DNA of 64,000 nucleotides from an uncultured Mobiluncus sp. (GCF_947254095.1 NZ_CAMYBV010000005.1:1-64000); one strand, 5' to 3'; shown: positions 24,966-33,947, numbered from the stretch's first letter. A program made the numbers and translations. The notes: generated from the letters alone by a model not told the origin.

Positions 24966-26504
24966 CTAAAGCGAGACCGGAATCCCGGTGGTCGGCAACT
25001 CCACGGTGGCCAGGGTGCCCGTCGGGTTGGAGACGTTTTCCAACCGGATGGTTCCGCCATGGTTTTCCACAATCGAGCGACATAACCCCAGGCCAATGCC
25101 CATTCCGAACCTCACTTCACCGCCTTTGGTGGAAAAGTGCGGCTGGAAAATGTGTTCGATGACATCAGGGGCAATGCCCGGGCCGGTGTCGCGGAACGTC
25201 ACCACGATTTGGTCACCGCGGGCTTTCGTTTCGATGTTGAGCTGCCCAATCATTCCCGCCAGTTCGGCTCGGTCCGTGGGGCGCTTGCCGACCGCATCGC
25301 TGGCGGCCGAAGCCTCGCCGGACATGGCCTCTACCGCGTTCGTAATCAGGTTCGTCCACACTTCGTCGAGCTGGCCGGGGTGACAAGAAATCCGCGGCAG
25401 TTCACCATATTCCACGTTTACCGCAATTTTGTCCAAGCGGTGGGACAGTAGGCGCAGCGTGTCTTGCAGCCCCGAGTTGACGTCGACGTTTTGCACCGGA
25501 TCCCCGTCAGGCCGGGCATAAGAGCGCAGCGAGGCTACCAGGTCAATGATGCGTCCCGAGGCGGTGCGCAGGTTGCGCAGACTGGTGCCGATGGCGGCCG
25601 CCTGTTCCAAGGCCCCCAGGTCCGTGTCCGGGTTGGCTTTCATGTCTCTGGCGAGGTTGCGAGCCAGGTCAGTACTGTAGACTCCCGCCACGGACAGGCG
25701 TTCCACCAGGGTCGCGTCTCCCAGGATTTCCAACAGCTCGCGTTTACGCGCCCGCGTTTCCTTGGTGGACAAGAACGGGGCTTCCTCGGCATTTTCCAGG
25801 GATTCCAGGGCTAGGTTCCGCCACGCTACATCGGGACAGGTCGACAGCAGCATCCGCATGTCCTCGTGAATGTAATCCGCGGCGCGGCGAATCGCCGCCA
25901 CCGGATTATTGAGTTCGTGGGCCACTCCCGCCGCCAGCTCACCCAGCGAGGCAAACCGGGCTTGTGCAGCCATTTCCTCCCGAGTTTCGCGCAACTTGTC
26001 CAGGGCTTTCGCCAAGTTCGCCCGCTGCACTGCCAGCTGGTCGGCCAGCACTGCCGACTCAATGTGGAGATTTTCGGCACGCCGCAACCGGCGATCGTAA
26101 GTGCGCATGAACAAGGCTGCCACCAGCAGCGATACCCGGGAATCCCCGGCAATAATCATGTTCATTTCGTCGAGAGTGAGGCTGACCCCCACGACTTCTT
26201 CGGTCACCACGGCGGTAAAGAACGCCCCGATTTCCTCCCCAGAAGACAGCATTCCGATGATGCGTCCGGTCGAAGCATGGTGCATCAGCAGGTCCCCGCT
26301 CTCTGAGGAGCGTTCCAGGGCAATACTGCCCGATAGCGCCAGGATAATGCTGCGAACCGGCTGGCCTTCCTCGGTCAGGTGCGCCCCCACCGGGAACGTT
26401 ATCCGTTCCTGGGGTCCCAAGATAATCTCGGCGCGGCGCACGATTTCGGCGATGATTTCTTCGTCGTCCTGTTCGAGGTCAAAAACAAAGCGTCTTTCGT
26501 ACAT
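24966..26504 (-). CDS. Soluble histidine kinase with N-terminal cyclic-nucleotide-binding-like domain
   Basis: 512 residues from the ATG at 26504; an in-frame TTG at 26555 would add 17 basic residues, and neither start has a clear RBS. Residues about 30-130 match a cNMP-binding beta-barrel (FPVGAHLTEEGQPVRSIILALSGSIAL). A coiled linker leads to a HisKA domain with His196 in GELAAGVAHELNNPVAAI. The ATPase domain has LDEVWTNLITNAVEAM, DTGPGIAPD and GMGIGLGLCRSIVENHGG. There is no membrane helix, so it senses an intracellular signal. The usual cNMP phosphate-cassette Arg is not evident, so the ligand is uncertain. Confidence 0.88.
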   Translation of the reverse strand: MYERRFVFDLEQDDEEIIAEIVRRAEIILGPQERITFPVGAHLTEEGQPVRSIILALSGSIALERSSESGDLLMHHASTGRIIGMLSSGEEIGAFFTAVVTEEVVGVSLTLDEMNMIIAGDSRVSLLVAALFMRTYDRRLRRAENLHIESAVLADQLAVQRANLAKALDKLRETREEMAAQARFASLGELAAGVAHELNNPVAAIRRAADYIHEDMRMLLSTCPDVAWRNLALESLENAEEAPFLSTKETRARKRELLEILGDATLVERLSVAGVYSTDLARNLARDMKANPDTDLGALEQAAAIGTSLRNLRTASGRIIDLVASLRSYARPDGDPVQNVDVNSGLQDTLRLLSHRLDKIAVNVEYGELPRISCHPGQLDEVWTNLITNAVEAMSGEASAASDAVGKRPTDRAELAGMIGQLNIETKARGDQIVVTFRDTGPGIAPDVIEHIFQPHFSTKGGEVRFGMGIGLGLCRSIVENHGGTIRLENVSNPTGTLATVELPTTGIPVSL

Positions 26505-26589
26505 GCCACTATCATGCCGGAATTTTGCCGGTGCACGGGTGCGTTTGCGAGCCAAGGATATTTTTCGGGCGTTAATCCTATTAATTTGC

Positions 26590-26617
26590 CTCGGTGTGCC
26601 ATATCTGGCACACCGAG
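26590..26617 (-). terminator. Perfect hairpin downstream of the MacB-like operon
   Basis: CTCGGTGTGCCA and TGGCACACCGAG form a perfect 12-bp stem with a 4-nt loop. It sits 35 bp after the permease stop and before the kinase gene. No strong U-tract follows on the minus strand, so it may be a terminator or a regulatory palindrome for the kinase gene. Confidence 0.5.
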
Positions 26618-26651
26618 CCGTAAAAATAGTTTTTAGATGGGGAACCCCGGG

Positions 26652-28022
26652 CTACTCGTAGCGCAGAGCCTCGATAGGGTCGAGTTTGGCGGCTTTGGAC
26701 GCCGGATAGTAGCCGAAGAAAATCCCGATACCCAGTGAGAAAGCCAGCGAGAACAACACCCCTCCCAAGGGCGGGAGAGCGGGATTGCCCATCGCGTTGG
26801 ACCCCAGATATCCAGCTAGACCTCCCAGGGCCACGCCGAGAAGCCCTCCCAGCAGACACACCATCATGGCCTCGACCAGGAACTGCAATCGGATATTCCA
26901 CTGGGTCGCCCCCAGAGCCTTGCGAATACCTATCTCTCGGGTACGTTCGGTGACTGACACCAGCATGATGTTCATCACCCCGATGCCTCCGACCAGCAAG
27001 CTCAGCCCCGCAATGACTGACAACCCCATAGCGATAGTGGAAAAGACTTTTTTAATTTCGTCCATCATCGAGTCCATGGAATCAATCGAGACGCCGTAAT
27101 CTGAGTCGGCCCAAGCTTTATCTAAGAACTCCTGCAGATTGTGTTTCAAGGCTTTCGCATCTGTGCCGGGAATCGGGCGCACGGTCGCCCAGTTAAAACC
27201 GGGATCCTTGGTACCGGTGACTTCCTCCTCCAGAGTGTAGGGAATGTAAAAGGTCGTCCCACTCGCCCCTCCGCCTCCGCCTAAGAGCGCGTTAGCAGCC
27301 CCTTTCATTTGTACCTGCCGGGCGACCCCGATGACTTGAAACGTCATTTGGGATTCGTCGCTGTTAAACTCGAAACTCTGGCCCACGGCGTTTTGCGCCG
27401 CTCCCCCGAACAATTTTTTCGCCAAGGTATCAGAAATGACTGCCACCGTGTCGGCGCTTTCGATTTCACTGGCATCAAAACCGCGGCCGGCGACCATTTC
27501 CATGTTCGACCCAATCAGGAAATCCTGGTTGGTGGTTTGCACGTCCGCGTCCTCGTCTCCGCCCGTGCCCGTAGCGGTGCCATAGCCTCCCATTCCTTGC
27601 ACGCTGATACCTTTAATCTGGTCAGAAAATTCTTCGCGAATCTGGTCCAAGATTTCCGGGGTCAGGTACTGGTCGTCCCCCTCACTGTCCGCAAAAGCCG
27701 AGCCGGCATCGCTATCCCCGGACATGTCCTCGTCATCTTCGTTAGGTTCCTCGGTCATACTGCCGTCATCTTCCGTGCCAGGCTGAACCTCATTAGCCTT
27801 GTTTTTGGCGATGTTTTCCTTGGTATCCACCGAGAGATACATATCCTGACCTCCCAGGGAACCGAGCGAGTCGGTAACCGCGCTGGTCACTCCGCGAGAG
27901 ATGGTGAGAATCGTCACCACGGAGGCGATACCGATGATGATGCCCAGCAGGGTCAGAATGGCCCGCAGCTTATTGGCCCACAATCCCGCCAAGGCCAGGC
28001 GCACATTTTCTCCGAAAGTCAT
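26652..28022 (-). CDS. MacB-like ABC transporter permease (FtsX domain)
   Basis: 456 residues with the MacB layout. An N-terminal helix (ALAGLWANKLRAILTLLGIIIGIASVVTI) is followed by a large extracytoplasmic domain. Three C-terminal helices follow, with GGIGVMNIMLVSVTERTREIGIRKALGA and a final ASKAAKLDPIEALRYE. The extracytoplasmic domain carries an acidic low-complexity insertion (about residues 63-115; EEPNEDDEDMSGDSDAGSAF). Its ATG overlaps the ATPase stop (ATGA). With the ATPase and adaptor it forms a mechanotransmission-type exporter or extractor. Confidence 0.9.
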   Translation of the reverse strand: MTFGENVRLALAGLWANKLRAILTLLGIIIGIASVVTILTISRGVTSAVTDSLGSLGGQDMYLSVDTKENIAKNKANEVQPGTEDDGSMTEEPNEDDEDMSGDSDAGSAFADSEGDDQYLTPEILDQIREEFSDQIKGISVQGMGGYGTATGTGGDEDADVQTTNQDFLIGSNMEMVAGRGFDASEIESADTVAVISDTLAKKLFGGAAQNAVGQSFEFNSDESQMTFQVIGVARQVQMKGAANALLGGGGGASGTTFYIPYTLEEEVTGTKDPGFNWATVRPIPGTDAKALKHNLQEFLDKAWADSDYGVSIDSMDSMMDEIKKVFSTIAMGLSVIAGLSLLVGGIGVMNIMLVSVTERTREIGIRKALGATQWNIRLQFLVEAMMVCLLGGLLGVALGGLAGYLGSNAMGNPALPPLGGVLFSLAFSLGIGIFFGYYPASKAAKLDPIEALRYE

Positions 28023-28834
28023 TGGGCACCTCCTGAGGTCGGTACGCCCTCGCCCAACACACCGTCAACCATGGTGAAAATCCGCTGGGTTTGCTGGGCA
28101 AGCTCTGGGTTGTGGGTAATCAAAACGATGGTTTTGCCCTGCTCGCGGTGCAGCCGGTGGAACAGGTCCATAACCATATGCCCGGTAGCGGTGTCCAAGG
28201 CTCCGGTCGGCTCGTCGGCCAAAATAATGTCCGGGTCATTAGCCATCGCCCGCGCAATCGCCACCCGCTGCTTTTGCCCGCCGGACAACTCGCTGGGCTG
28301 GTGGTGCATTCGGTCGCTCATTTCGACCAGTTCCAACAGTTTCAGCGCTCGTTCGCGGCGTTGGGCACGCCCGATGCCGGCATACATCATGGGCAGTTCC
28401 ACGTTCTTCAACGCGTCGGTCCGTCCCACCAGGTTGAAGTTTTGGAACACGAACCCGATGGACAGCGAGCGGATTAGCGCCGCATCGTTGTCGTCAGCTT
28501 CAGAAATATCCACGTCTCCCAACAGGTAGCTGCCCGAAGTCGGCCGGTCCAGCAGTCCGATGATGTTCATTAGGGTGGATTTGCCCGAACCGGAGGACCC
28601 CACGATGGAGACGAACTCTCCTGGGTAAATCGCCAGGTTCACGCCTTTCAGCACTGTCAGCTCGTGGTCGGTACCGAGGAAGAATCCTTTATAGATGTCG
28701 CTCAGCTGGATGACCGGCTGCCCCGTCGCCACCCCCGACTGACCGCCACCCTGCTGGGCAAGCGCGGGAGGGGACGCTTGTGAATCCGCCTGACCCCCAG
28801 CGAAAACCCCCGGCAGGCTCATGATGTCACTCAA
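28019..28834 (-). CDS. MacB/LolD-type ABC transporter ATPase
   Basis: 271 residues. About 40 Gly/Gln-rich N-terminal residues precede the ATPase: Walker A GSSGSGKST (79-87), Q-loop FVFQNFNL, signature LSGGQKQR, Walker B ILADEPTGALD and the H-loop VLITHNPE. GGAGGGG upstream favours the TTG at 28834; an ATG at 28822 is the alternative. It overlaps the adaptor gene and the permease gene, so the three are co-translated. Confidence 0.92.
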   Translation of the reverse strand: MSDIMSLPGVFAGGQADSQASPPALAQQGGGQSGVATGQPVIQLSDIYKGFFLGTDHELTVLKGVNLAIYPGEFVSIVGSSGSGKSTLMNIIGLLDRPTSGSYLLGDVDISEADDNDAALIRSLSIGFVFQNFNLVGRTDALKNVELPMMYAGIGRAQRRERALKLLELVEMSDRMHHQPSELSGGQKQRVAIARAMANDPDIILADEPTGALDTATGHMVMDLFHRLHREQGKTIVLITHNPELAQQTQRIFTMVDGVLGEGVPTSGGAQ

Positions 28835-30887
28835 CAGTCCCCTCCATCATCTGCGGAGTGTCTACGTAGTGGCCAGTTTCACCAACCAAGTCGAGGTAGT
28901 TCAGAGCGTTGTCCAGCACGGTCGTGCCCTCTTTGATGCCTTTACCCTTGATTGCGGCCATGCCGTTGCCCTCTACCAGGACTTCCACCGGGACTTCGCG
29001 AATCTTCGGCTTTTCCGAGTCGGGGTTGTCTATCACCAGCACGGACTTCGGACCATCATCAGCGGACGCCCCCGGTGCCATCATTCCTCCTGAAACGGGA
29101 GCCTCGGTGGCAGACGAATCCTTGCCGTCAAGCGGGATCATCGCATCAACCAAAGCCCCTTTCGGCACGGTCAAAGCGTTCTTTTGCCCGGCGATAATCG
29201 CCTTAACTTTGGCGGTAGAGCCCAGGCGCAAGCCCTGCAAATCGCCCGTCACCGTGATTTGCACCGGGAACATGACCGAGGCATTGCCACCCCCGCCGAC
29301 TCCCTGGTCAGCCCCCGGACCGGACGGCGCGGAGGACTGGTCGAGGGCTGCCGGAGAGATAAAGGAAACCGTACCCGTGAACTCTTTGTCGCCGGTGGCC
29401 GGAGTGGTGAAAGTGACTTGGTTGCCCACGCTGAGTTTGGAGACCCCAGATTCTTTAATCTGGGTTTCAATGACCATATTTTGGTCATCTTCCACCATCA
29501 TCAGCGGGCCCTCTGGTGTGGCGCCGACCTTGGCGGTTACCGAGGTCACGATGCCCGCAATCGGGGACGTTACGTGCGCCGAGTTGATGTCAGCCCGCAG
29601 CTTTTGAATGGCGCTCTGACCTTCCGCCATACCAGATCCCGCCGAGGCTTGGGCCGCCCGCAATGCCCGCAGATTTGAGTTCACTTCCTGAGCCGCGTGG
29701 ATTTTGGCGGATTCCAGGGCGACTTTGGCATCAGAGATGCCGGTTTGCGCTTTGGCAACCGCCTCGCCTGCTTCGGCAATCTGGGAGTCAATCTGGCGCA
29801 GTGCCGCCCGGAATTGGCGCCGGGCCATGCCCAAGTTTTCGCTGGCGTGGTTGGCCGCTTGCTTGGCTTGAGCCTGTTGGGACCACGCCTCACTTACAGC
29901 TTTCTCTGCGGCATCGGCGTTTTGGCCCTTGGCTTCGAGCTCTGCTTTCAGACTTTCGATAGCCGCAAGTTTTTCTTTGATTAACTGGTCAGGATTGGTG
30001 AATGAACTAGGATTGTCTCTTATCCGCTTAATTTCGTTCTTGGTTAACTCCAACTCGTCCTGGACTGTTTTCCTCTCGATATCCGCAATATCGCGCTGCG
30101 TTTTCGCATCTGCCACCGCTGCCCCGGCCCGGTTCGCTTCCATTCTGGCGTTTTCGGCCTCTTGGTTGGCGGAACGCAAAGCATTTTCCTGGTCCAGCAA
30201 GGCTTGCAGGGTGCGGTTATCTTTTTCTTGCTTCATTTGGTCATAAGCCCGCGACGCTTTCACATATTCGTTTTGCGCCTCGCGCAGGGCGGTTTGCGCC
30301 CCGCGAATATCCTGGTTCAAGCCCTGGTCCAAAGCACTTTTCGCGTTTTGGTAGTTTTGGGCAGCCTCGTCAATGCTGTTTTGCTGGGTGATGCGACTCT
30401 CGTTCAGTTGAGACTGCTGACTGGACAGCTGGGACATGGCCTCAGAGCTGTCCAGCTGCGCCAACAGCTGACCTTGGCTCACGCGGTCTCCCGCCTTTAC
30501 ATTGAGCGTCTGCACTTTCGAGTTCAGCGAGGAGAACAAGGTCATGCTCTTGGCGCTTTTCAGCGTGCCGGTCATGTTGAGACTCTTGATAACGTCGTCT
30601 TTCGTGACAGTGGCGACGTCCCCGCGGTAAACGGCAGTCGGGTCGTACTTGGGAGCACCCAGACCCATCACTGCCGGAATGACCAGCCCGGCAATCGCCA
30701 GGACCGCCACCGCGCTGACCCCGATGATGATTTTCTTTTTCTTGCTCGTTTTTCCCTTACCGAGTTTCAGCTTTTTCTTGCCCTTGAGCAGGGATTTCGC
30801 GGACTTTTTCGAGCCCTCTCCCGCCACGGTGGCGGCGGGGGTGACGGTCGGGTCATCGACGGGAGTGAACACGGGTTCGTCGCTCAC
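28827..30887 (-). CDS. MacA/HlyD-like adaptor protein of the ABC exporter
   Basis: 686 residues. A Lys-rich cytoplasmic stretch (29-53) precedes one membrane helix (about 54-76). The biotinyl-lipoyl half motif (VKAGDRVSQGQLLAQLDSSEA) is next, then a very long coiled-coil hairpin (about 155-420). The second lipoyl half (SPIAGIVTSVTAKVGATPEG) and beta-barrel domains follow. The start is GTG with AAGGAG 5 nt upstream. In monoderm bacteria such adaptors work with MacB-like pumps on peptides, toxins or lipids. First gene of the operon. Confidence 0.88.
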   Translation of the reverse strand: MSDEPVFTPVDDPTVTPAATVAGEGSKKSAKSLLKGKKKLKLGKGKTSKKKKIIIGVSAVAVLAIAGLVIPAVMGLGAPKYDPTAVYRGDVATVTKDDVIKSLNMTGTLKSAKSMTLFSSLNSKVQTLNVKAGDRVSQGQLLAQLDSSEAMSQLSSQQSQLNESRITQQNSIDEAAQNYQNAKSALDQGLNQDIRGAQTALREAQNEYVKASRAYDQMKQEKDNRTLQALLDQENALRSANQEAENARMEANRAGAAVADAKTQRDIADIERKTVQDELELTKNEIKRIRDNPSSFTNPDQLIKEKLAAIESLKAELEAKGQNADAAEKAVSEAWSQQAQAKQAANHASENLGMARRQFRAALRQIDSQIAEAGEAVAKAQTGISDAKVALESAKIHAAQEVNSNLRALRAAQASAGSGMAEGQSAIQKLRADINSAHVTSPIAGIVTSVTAKVGATPEGPLMMVEDDQNMVIETQIKESGVSKLSVGNQVTFTTPATGDKEFTGTVSFISPAALDQSSAPSGPGADQGVGGGGNASVMFPVQITVTGDLQGLRLGSTAKVKAIIAGQKNALTVPKGALVDAMIPLDGKDSSATEAPVSGGMMAPGASADDGPKSVLVIDNPDSEKPKIREVPVEVLVEGNGMAAIKGKGIKEGTTVLDNALNYLDLVGETGHYVDTPQMMEGTVE

Positions 30888-31076
30888 AAATACTCCTTAT
30901 TATCCAAAATCTCTTTTGAAAGACTATAAACTCTCCAGGGCGCTGTTGCTCTGCTGAAAGCGGTAAATCCAGGAAAATCAATCTGAAGTAGGAGACTTTG
31001 TCGGTCCCCGGATATGCCGCTCTCACTCCCCAGGAGGAGACAGTCCCACATTATCTTGGCTCCCCGCCCGGTCGCC

Positions 31077-31094
31077 ATCAGGGATACCCCTGAT
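31077..31094. promoter_or_regulatory. Palindromic operator-like site upstream of the MacA-like operon
   Basis: ATCAGGGATACCCCTGAT is an 18-bp near-perfect palindrome (16 of 18 positions). A further CCCTGA half-site follows at 31103-31108. It lies about 190 bp upstream of the adaptor start in a 278-bp gap without a gene. NarL/LiaR-type response regulators bind sites of this general form; no such regulator is in the window. Confidence 0.45.
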
Positions 31095-31165
31095 TTAACC
31101 CTGACAAGCCCTGAGGCAGCCGCCGAAGTCCCCAGGCCGGTGCTGTTTCGACAGGCCGGCAACGG

Positions 31166-32038
31166 TCAGGCTACAGCTTGTAAGAATCGGGGGCGACCAG
31201 CCAGGTCGCATCGGGTTTGCGCGTCCCTCAGCCCCAGCGCTTGGGCCGCCTGTACCAGGGCCACGCCTTGCGACTCGGCGTGTTCCATCACGATGGTGGC
31301 TCCCGGCAGTGCAACCGCGGCGGCGGCAGCCAAAAAGGCCCGCGGCCGCTCCAAACCGTCAGTGCCCCCGCCGTAGAGCGCCAACTGCGGGTCCTGAGCC
31401 GCTTCAGGCTGGGTCACCGGGTCGACCACATAAGGCGGGTTGGTGGCGATGACGTGGAACTTCGGCGGGATTTCGGCGCGCACAAGGGCGTTGCGCAGCG
31501 TTTGCGGGTCGGTCGCGTCAGCGAGCAGAACCCGCGCCGCTACCCCGGTAAACCGGGCGTTTTCCGCCGTCAAATCCACCGCCGCTTCTGACACGTCCAC
31601 GCAGGTCAGAACAGACTCGGGAACCTCGGAGGCGATAGACAACCCCAATGCCCCGGAACCGCAGCCGAGATCCAGCACCCGCGGAGCCACCCCTTGCCGC
31701 ACCCAATCCGCGGCCGCGTCGATGGCCCCTTGTGCGACCCACTCCGTCTCGGGACGCACCACAAACACTCCCGGGCGAGCGTGCAGGGTTAGGTGGCGAA
31801 AATACATGACCCCCATGACGTGCTGCAACGGGACCCGGGTGGCGCGCTGTCCGACCAGTTCAAAGAACCGCTGCCAGGTCGGCCCGTCCAAGCGTTCGCC
31901 GTAGCCGGGCCGGTGGCCCAACACGTGCTCCAGCAGCAGGCGCGCCTCACCGGGAGCATTGTTGATTCCGGCCTCGCTCAACACGAAGGCCGCGTCATTG
32001 AGCGCCGAACGCGCTGCCGCCTGCTGGGGTATCTGCAT
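31166..32038 (-). CDS. prmC: Peptide chain release factor N5-glutamine methyltransferase
   Basis: 290 residues. A helical N-terminal domain is followed by a SAM-dependent methyltransferase fold with VLDLGCGSGALGLSIA and the substrate-glutamine motif NPPYVV. It methylates the Gln of the GGQ motif of release factors. The prfA gene is in the same direction about 1.9 kb upstream, but the two are separated by a cell-wall-binding protein gene instead of being adjacent. Confidence 0.94.
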   Translation of the reverse strand: MQIPQQAAARSALNDAAFVLSEAGINNAPGEARLLLEHVLGHRPGYGERLDGPTWQRFFELVGQRATRVPLQHVMGVMYFRHLTLHARPGVFVVRPETEWVAQGAIDAAADWVRQGVAPRVLDLGCGSGALGLSIASEVPESVLTCVDVSEAAVDLTAENARFTGVAARVLLADATDPQTLRNALVRAEIPPKFHVIATNPPYVVDPVTQPEAAQDPQLALYGGGTDGLERPRAFLAAAAAVALPGATIVMEHAESQGVALVQAAQALGLRDAQTRCDLAGRPRFLQAVA

Positions 32039-32339
32039 CGAATTCCTTTCGCCGTGTCCAGTATTTCATTTTGAGCCGACCGGGAGAATTTTATCCGTCA
32101 GTTTTTCACTCCCTGCTGGACGTCAAAATCACAGCACGCATTTGCGGAGGAGCAAACGGTTTTCGTGTCAATCATCACAGCAAAGAACAAACTGTTAGTT
32201 TGAAATCCTGATGCCGCGAAACCTTTTCGGCAAGAATAATTTACTGGCTGGTGACAACCCTATCCACAACGGTGAGATACATACGTCCGGGACGAGAAGC
32301 CAACGCTTCTCGTCCCGGCATTTATGAAGTTATGCGTCA
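32039..32339. other. Intergenic region between prmC and the surface-protein gene
   Basis: It contains the hairpin at 32287-32318 near the surface-protein stop and a small inverted repeat CAAACT-GTT-AGTTTG near 32189-32203. A TTGACA on the minus strand may belong to the prmC promoter, but no good -10 follows it. I see no gene here. Confidence 0.5.
32287..32318 (-). terminator. Hairpin after the cell-wall-binding protein gene
   Basis: CCGGGACGAGAAGC and GCTTCTCGTCCCGG form a 14-bp perfect stem with a short CAAC loop. It lies 20 bp after the stop of the minus-strand gene. No U-tract follows, so efficient intrinsic termination is not certain. Confidence 0.6.
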
Positions 32340-33770
32340 TTAACGCAGGGTGGAGAAATACAGGCGTGGAGTCCACGCTACTTTTCCGGTCTTAGGGTCC
32401 GTAACCTTATTCTTAAAACTCAGCACTTTCACATCTGAGCCTTGTGGATTAAAGGCACGATCCCAAACCCAAACGTCCTGGGTTTTCCAAGAAGGTGCTT
32501 CGACCTGAATGACAAAATCGCTCTTGTTGAGACCTTCATCAAGCTGCAGGGTGGTCCAATCTAGAGTTACTGTTTCTCCTGACTCATAGAGCTGCTTTGA
32601 GTGATCTGTAGCGATTCCCGTGGTGATTCCGCTCTTTCCACAAATTTCGTTGTCTACGGTGTCTTTGCACCAGTGCTTGAGTCTTTCTTGCTTGAGTTGG
32701 AACCTGACGCCTCCGTAGTTAGGAATCAGGAGTCCCGTGGCAGGGTCGATGTTATTCGGCGGATACTCTCCGTCCTGGTTTGGCGCGGGTTGGCTCGGTT
32801 GCTGGGGTGCGTTGCCGTTGATAGCAGCCTGAACCCTGGCATCGGGCATCACGCCTTTGCCACCGATAACCACGACCGTGGTACCACCAAGCTGCTTAAT
32901 CTGAACACTCACCCCGTCAGCATTCGGGGGAACCAAGATAATCACGCCATTGCTAAACGCCCCAGCCACCATGGCATCTTTCAAGGCTGTGCCAGCAGCC
33001 AAATAGACCTTGGTTCCACCCTGAGCAGCCCGGATAGACTGGGCAATCCGGAAAGACGTCTCGTAACGATTTGCTCCGGCTAAACGATCCACCTGCACGC
33101 CCGTAGATTCCACCGCAGACTGTTCCTCGGCAGAAACCACCCCGGTTCCGCCGAGAATGGTTGCTTTAGCAACACCTAGAGACTTAATCGTAGACTTCAC
33201 CGCGTCCATCGAAGCGGCATCCCAGAAAGTCAAAATCGGTCCCTGACGGCTAATGGAAGCAGCCACCGCGTCGGGTGACCCCGTCCCCGCATTCCGCGTC
33301 ACGTAAACCATCTTTGGGGTACCGTTTACCTGCACCCAACGCTTTGCTATTTCTAAAGCAGTTTGATTACGAGTCTGGCCCCACAAACGCTGGACGTTCT
33401 GAACACCCTTGGAACGCAGTAGGGTCTCAACTGAAGCGGGGACCGCACCGGTACCACCCACAATAATTGCCGTCTGGGGAACCTTTTGACCTAAATCAAT
33501 CGTCTTGCCATCAGTCAGCACCACCGGACCATCACCAATCGAAGCCGCTGGTAGCGCATCAACCGGATTGAGACTCGACGCCACATAAACCACATTCGCG
33601 CCAGACGGATAGGCACTACGTGCCACTTCCCCGGAAGTCTGTATAGCAGTCGGACCGGAAACGCGCGACCAAGGCATATCCTCAGCACTCGCCGGCACTG
33701 CCGCCAAACCGGCCAAACCCACTAGTGACGCAGTTGCAACCAGCCCTGTCAGCCATCTCTTCTTACCCAT
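32340..33770 (-). CDS. Secreted cell-wall-binding repeat (CWB2) surface protein
   Basis: 476 residues from the ATG at 33770 (MGKKRW), which has TAGGAG upstream. A Sec signal peptide (about 1-31, ending VPASAED) precedes three CWB2 modules (about 35-320) with repeats of the form ATILGGTGVVS, DRLAGANRYETS and TVVVIGGKGVM. CWB2 modules anchor proteins to the wall through secondary polymers. A Pro/Gln/Asn-rich linker leads to an unrecognised C-terminal domain of about 130 residues with a Cys pair (HWCKDTVDNEICG). A run of 13 C lies 53 bp upstream of the start. The gene interrupts the conserved prfA-prmC order. Confidence 0.9.
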   Translation of the reverse strand: MGKKRWLTGLVATASLVGLAGLAAVPASAEDMPWSRVSGPTAIQTSGEVARSAYPSGANVVYVASSLNPVDALPAASIGDGPVVLTDGKTIDLGQKVPQTAIIVGGTGAVPASVETLLRSKGVQNVQRLWGQTRNQTALEIAKRWVQVNGTPKMVYVTRNAGTGSPDAVAASISRQGPILTFWDAASMDAVKSTIKSLGVAKATILGGTGVVSAEEQSAVESTGVQVDRLAGANRYETSFRIAQSIRAAQGGTKVYLAAGTALKDAMVAGAFSNGVIILVPPNADGVSVQIKQLGGTTVVVIGGKGVMPDARVQAAINGNAPQQPSQPAPNQDGEYPPNNIDPATGLLIPNYGGVRFQLKQERLKHWCKDTVDNEICGKSGITTGIATDHSKQLYESGETVTLDWTTLQLDEGLNKSDFVIQVEAPSWKTQDVWVWDRAFNPQGSDVKVLSFKNKVTDPKTGKVAWTPRLYFSTLR

Positions 33771-33822
33771 AACGAAACTCCTAACGGTAGAAAACAATCG
33801 GGTAAGGAAATGCTAAGAAAGT

Positions 33823-33835
33823 CCCCCCCCCCCCC
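33823..33835. repeat. Poly-C tract (13 C; G13 on the coding strand) in the surface-protein promoter region
   Basis: Thirteen consecutive C occur 53 bp upstream of the ATG of the CWB2 surface protein. Such tracts change length by slipped-strand mispairing. On the minus strand a TAGCAT-like -10 lies about 8 nt downstream of the tract, so it may sit within or next to the core promoter. Confidence 0.85.
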
Positions 33836-33947
33836 GCACACTGTTCACTACCAGCGAACGTAACTGTCACTGGGTACGGATATTAATTCGCGTTCATTTG
33901 CCTAGTCTGGCAGACCGGCGCGATGGGGAGGTTTGCAGCCGGGGTGG

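Noticed and set aside
30884..31162. 92-codon minus-strand frame upstream of the MacA-like gene
   Set aside because: It runs through the presumed promoter and palindrome and into the adaptor start, with no RBS or recognisable features.
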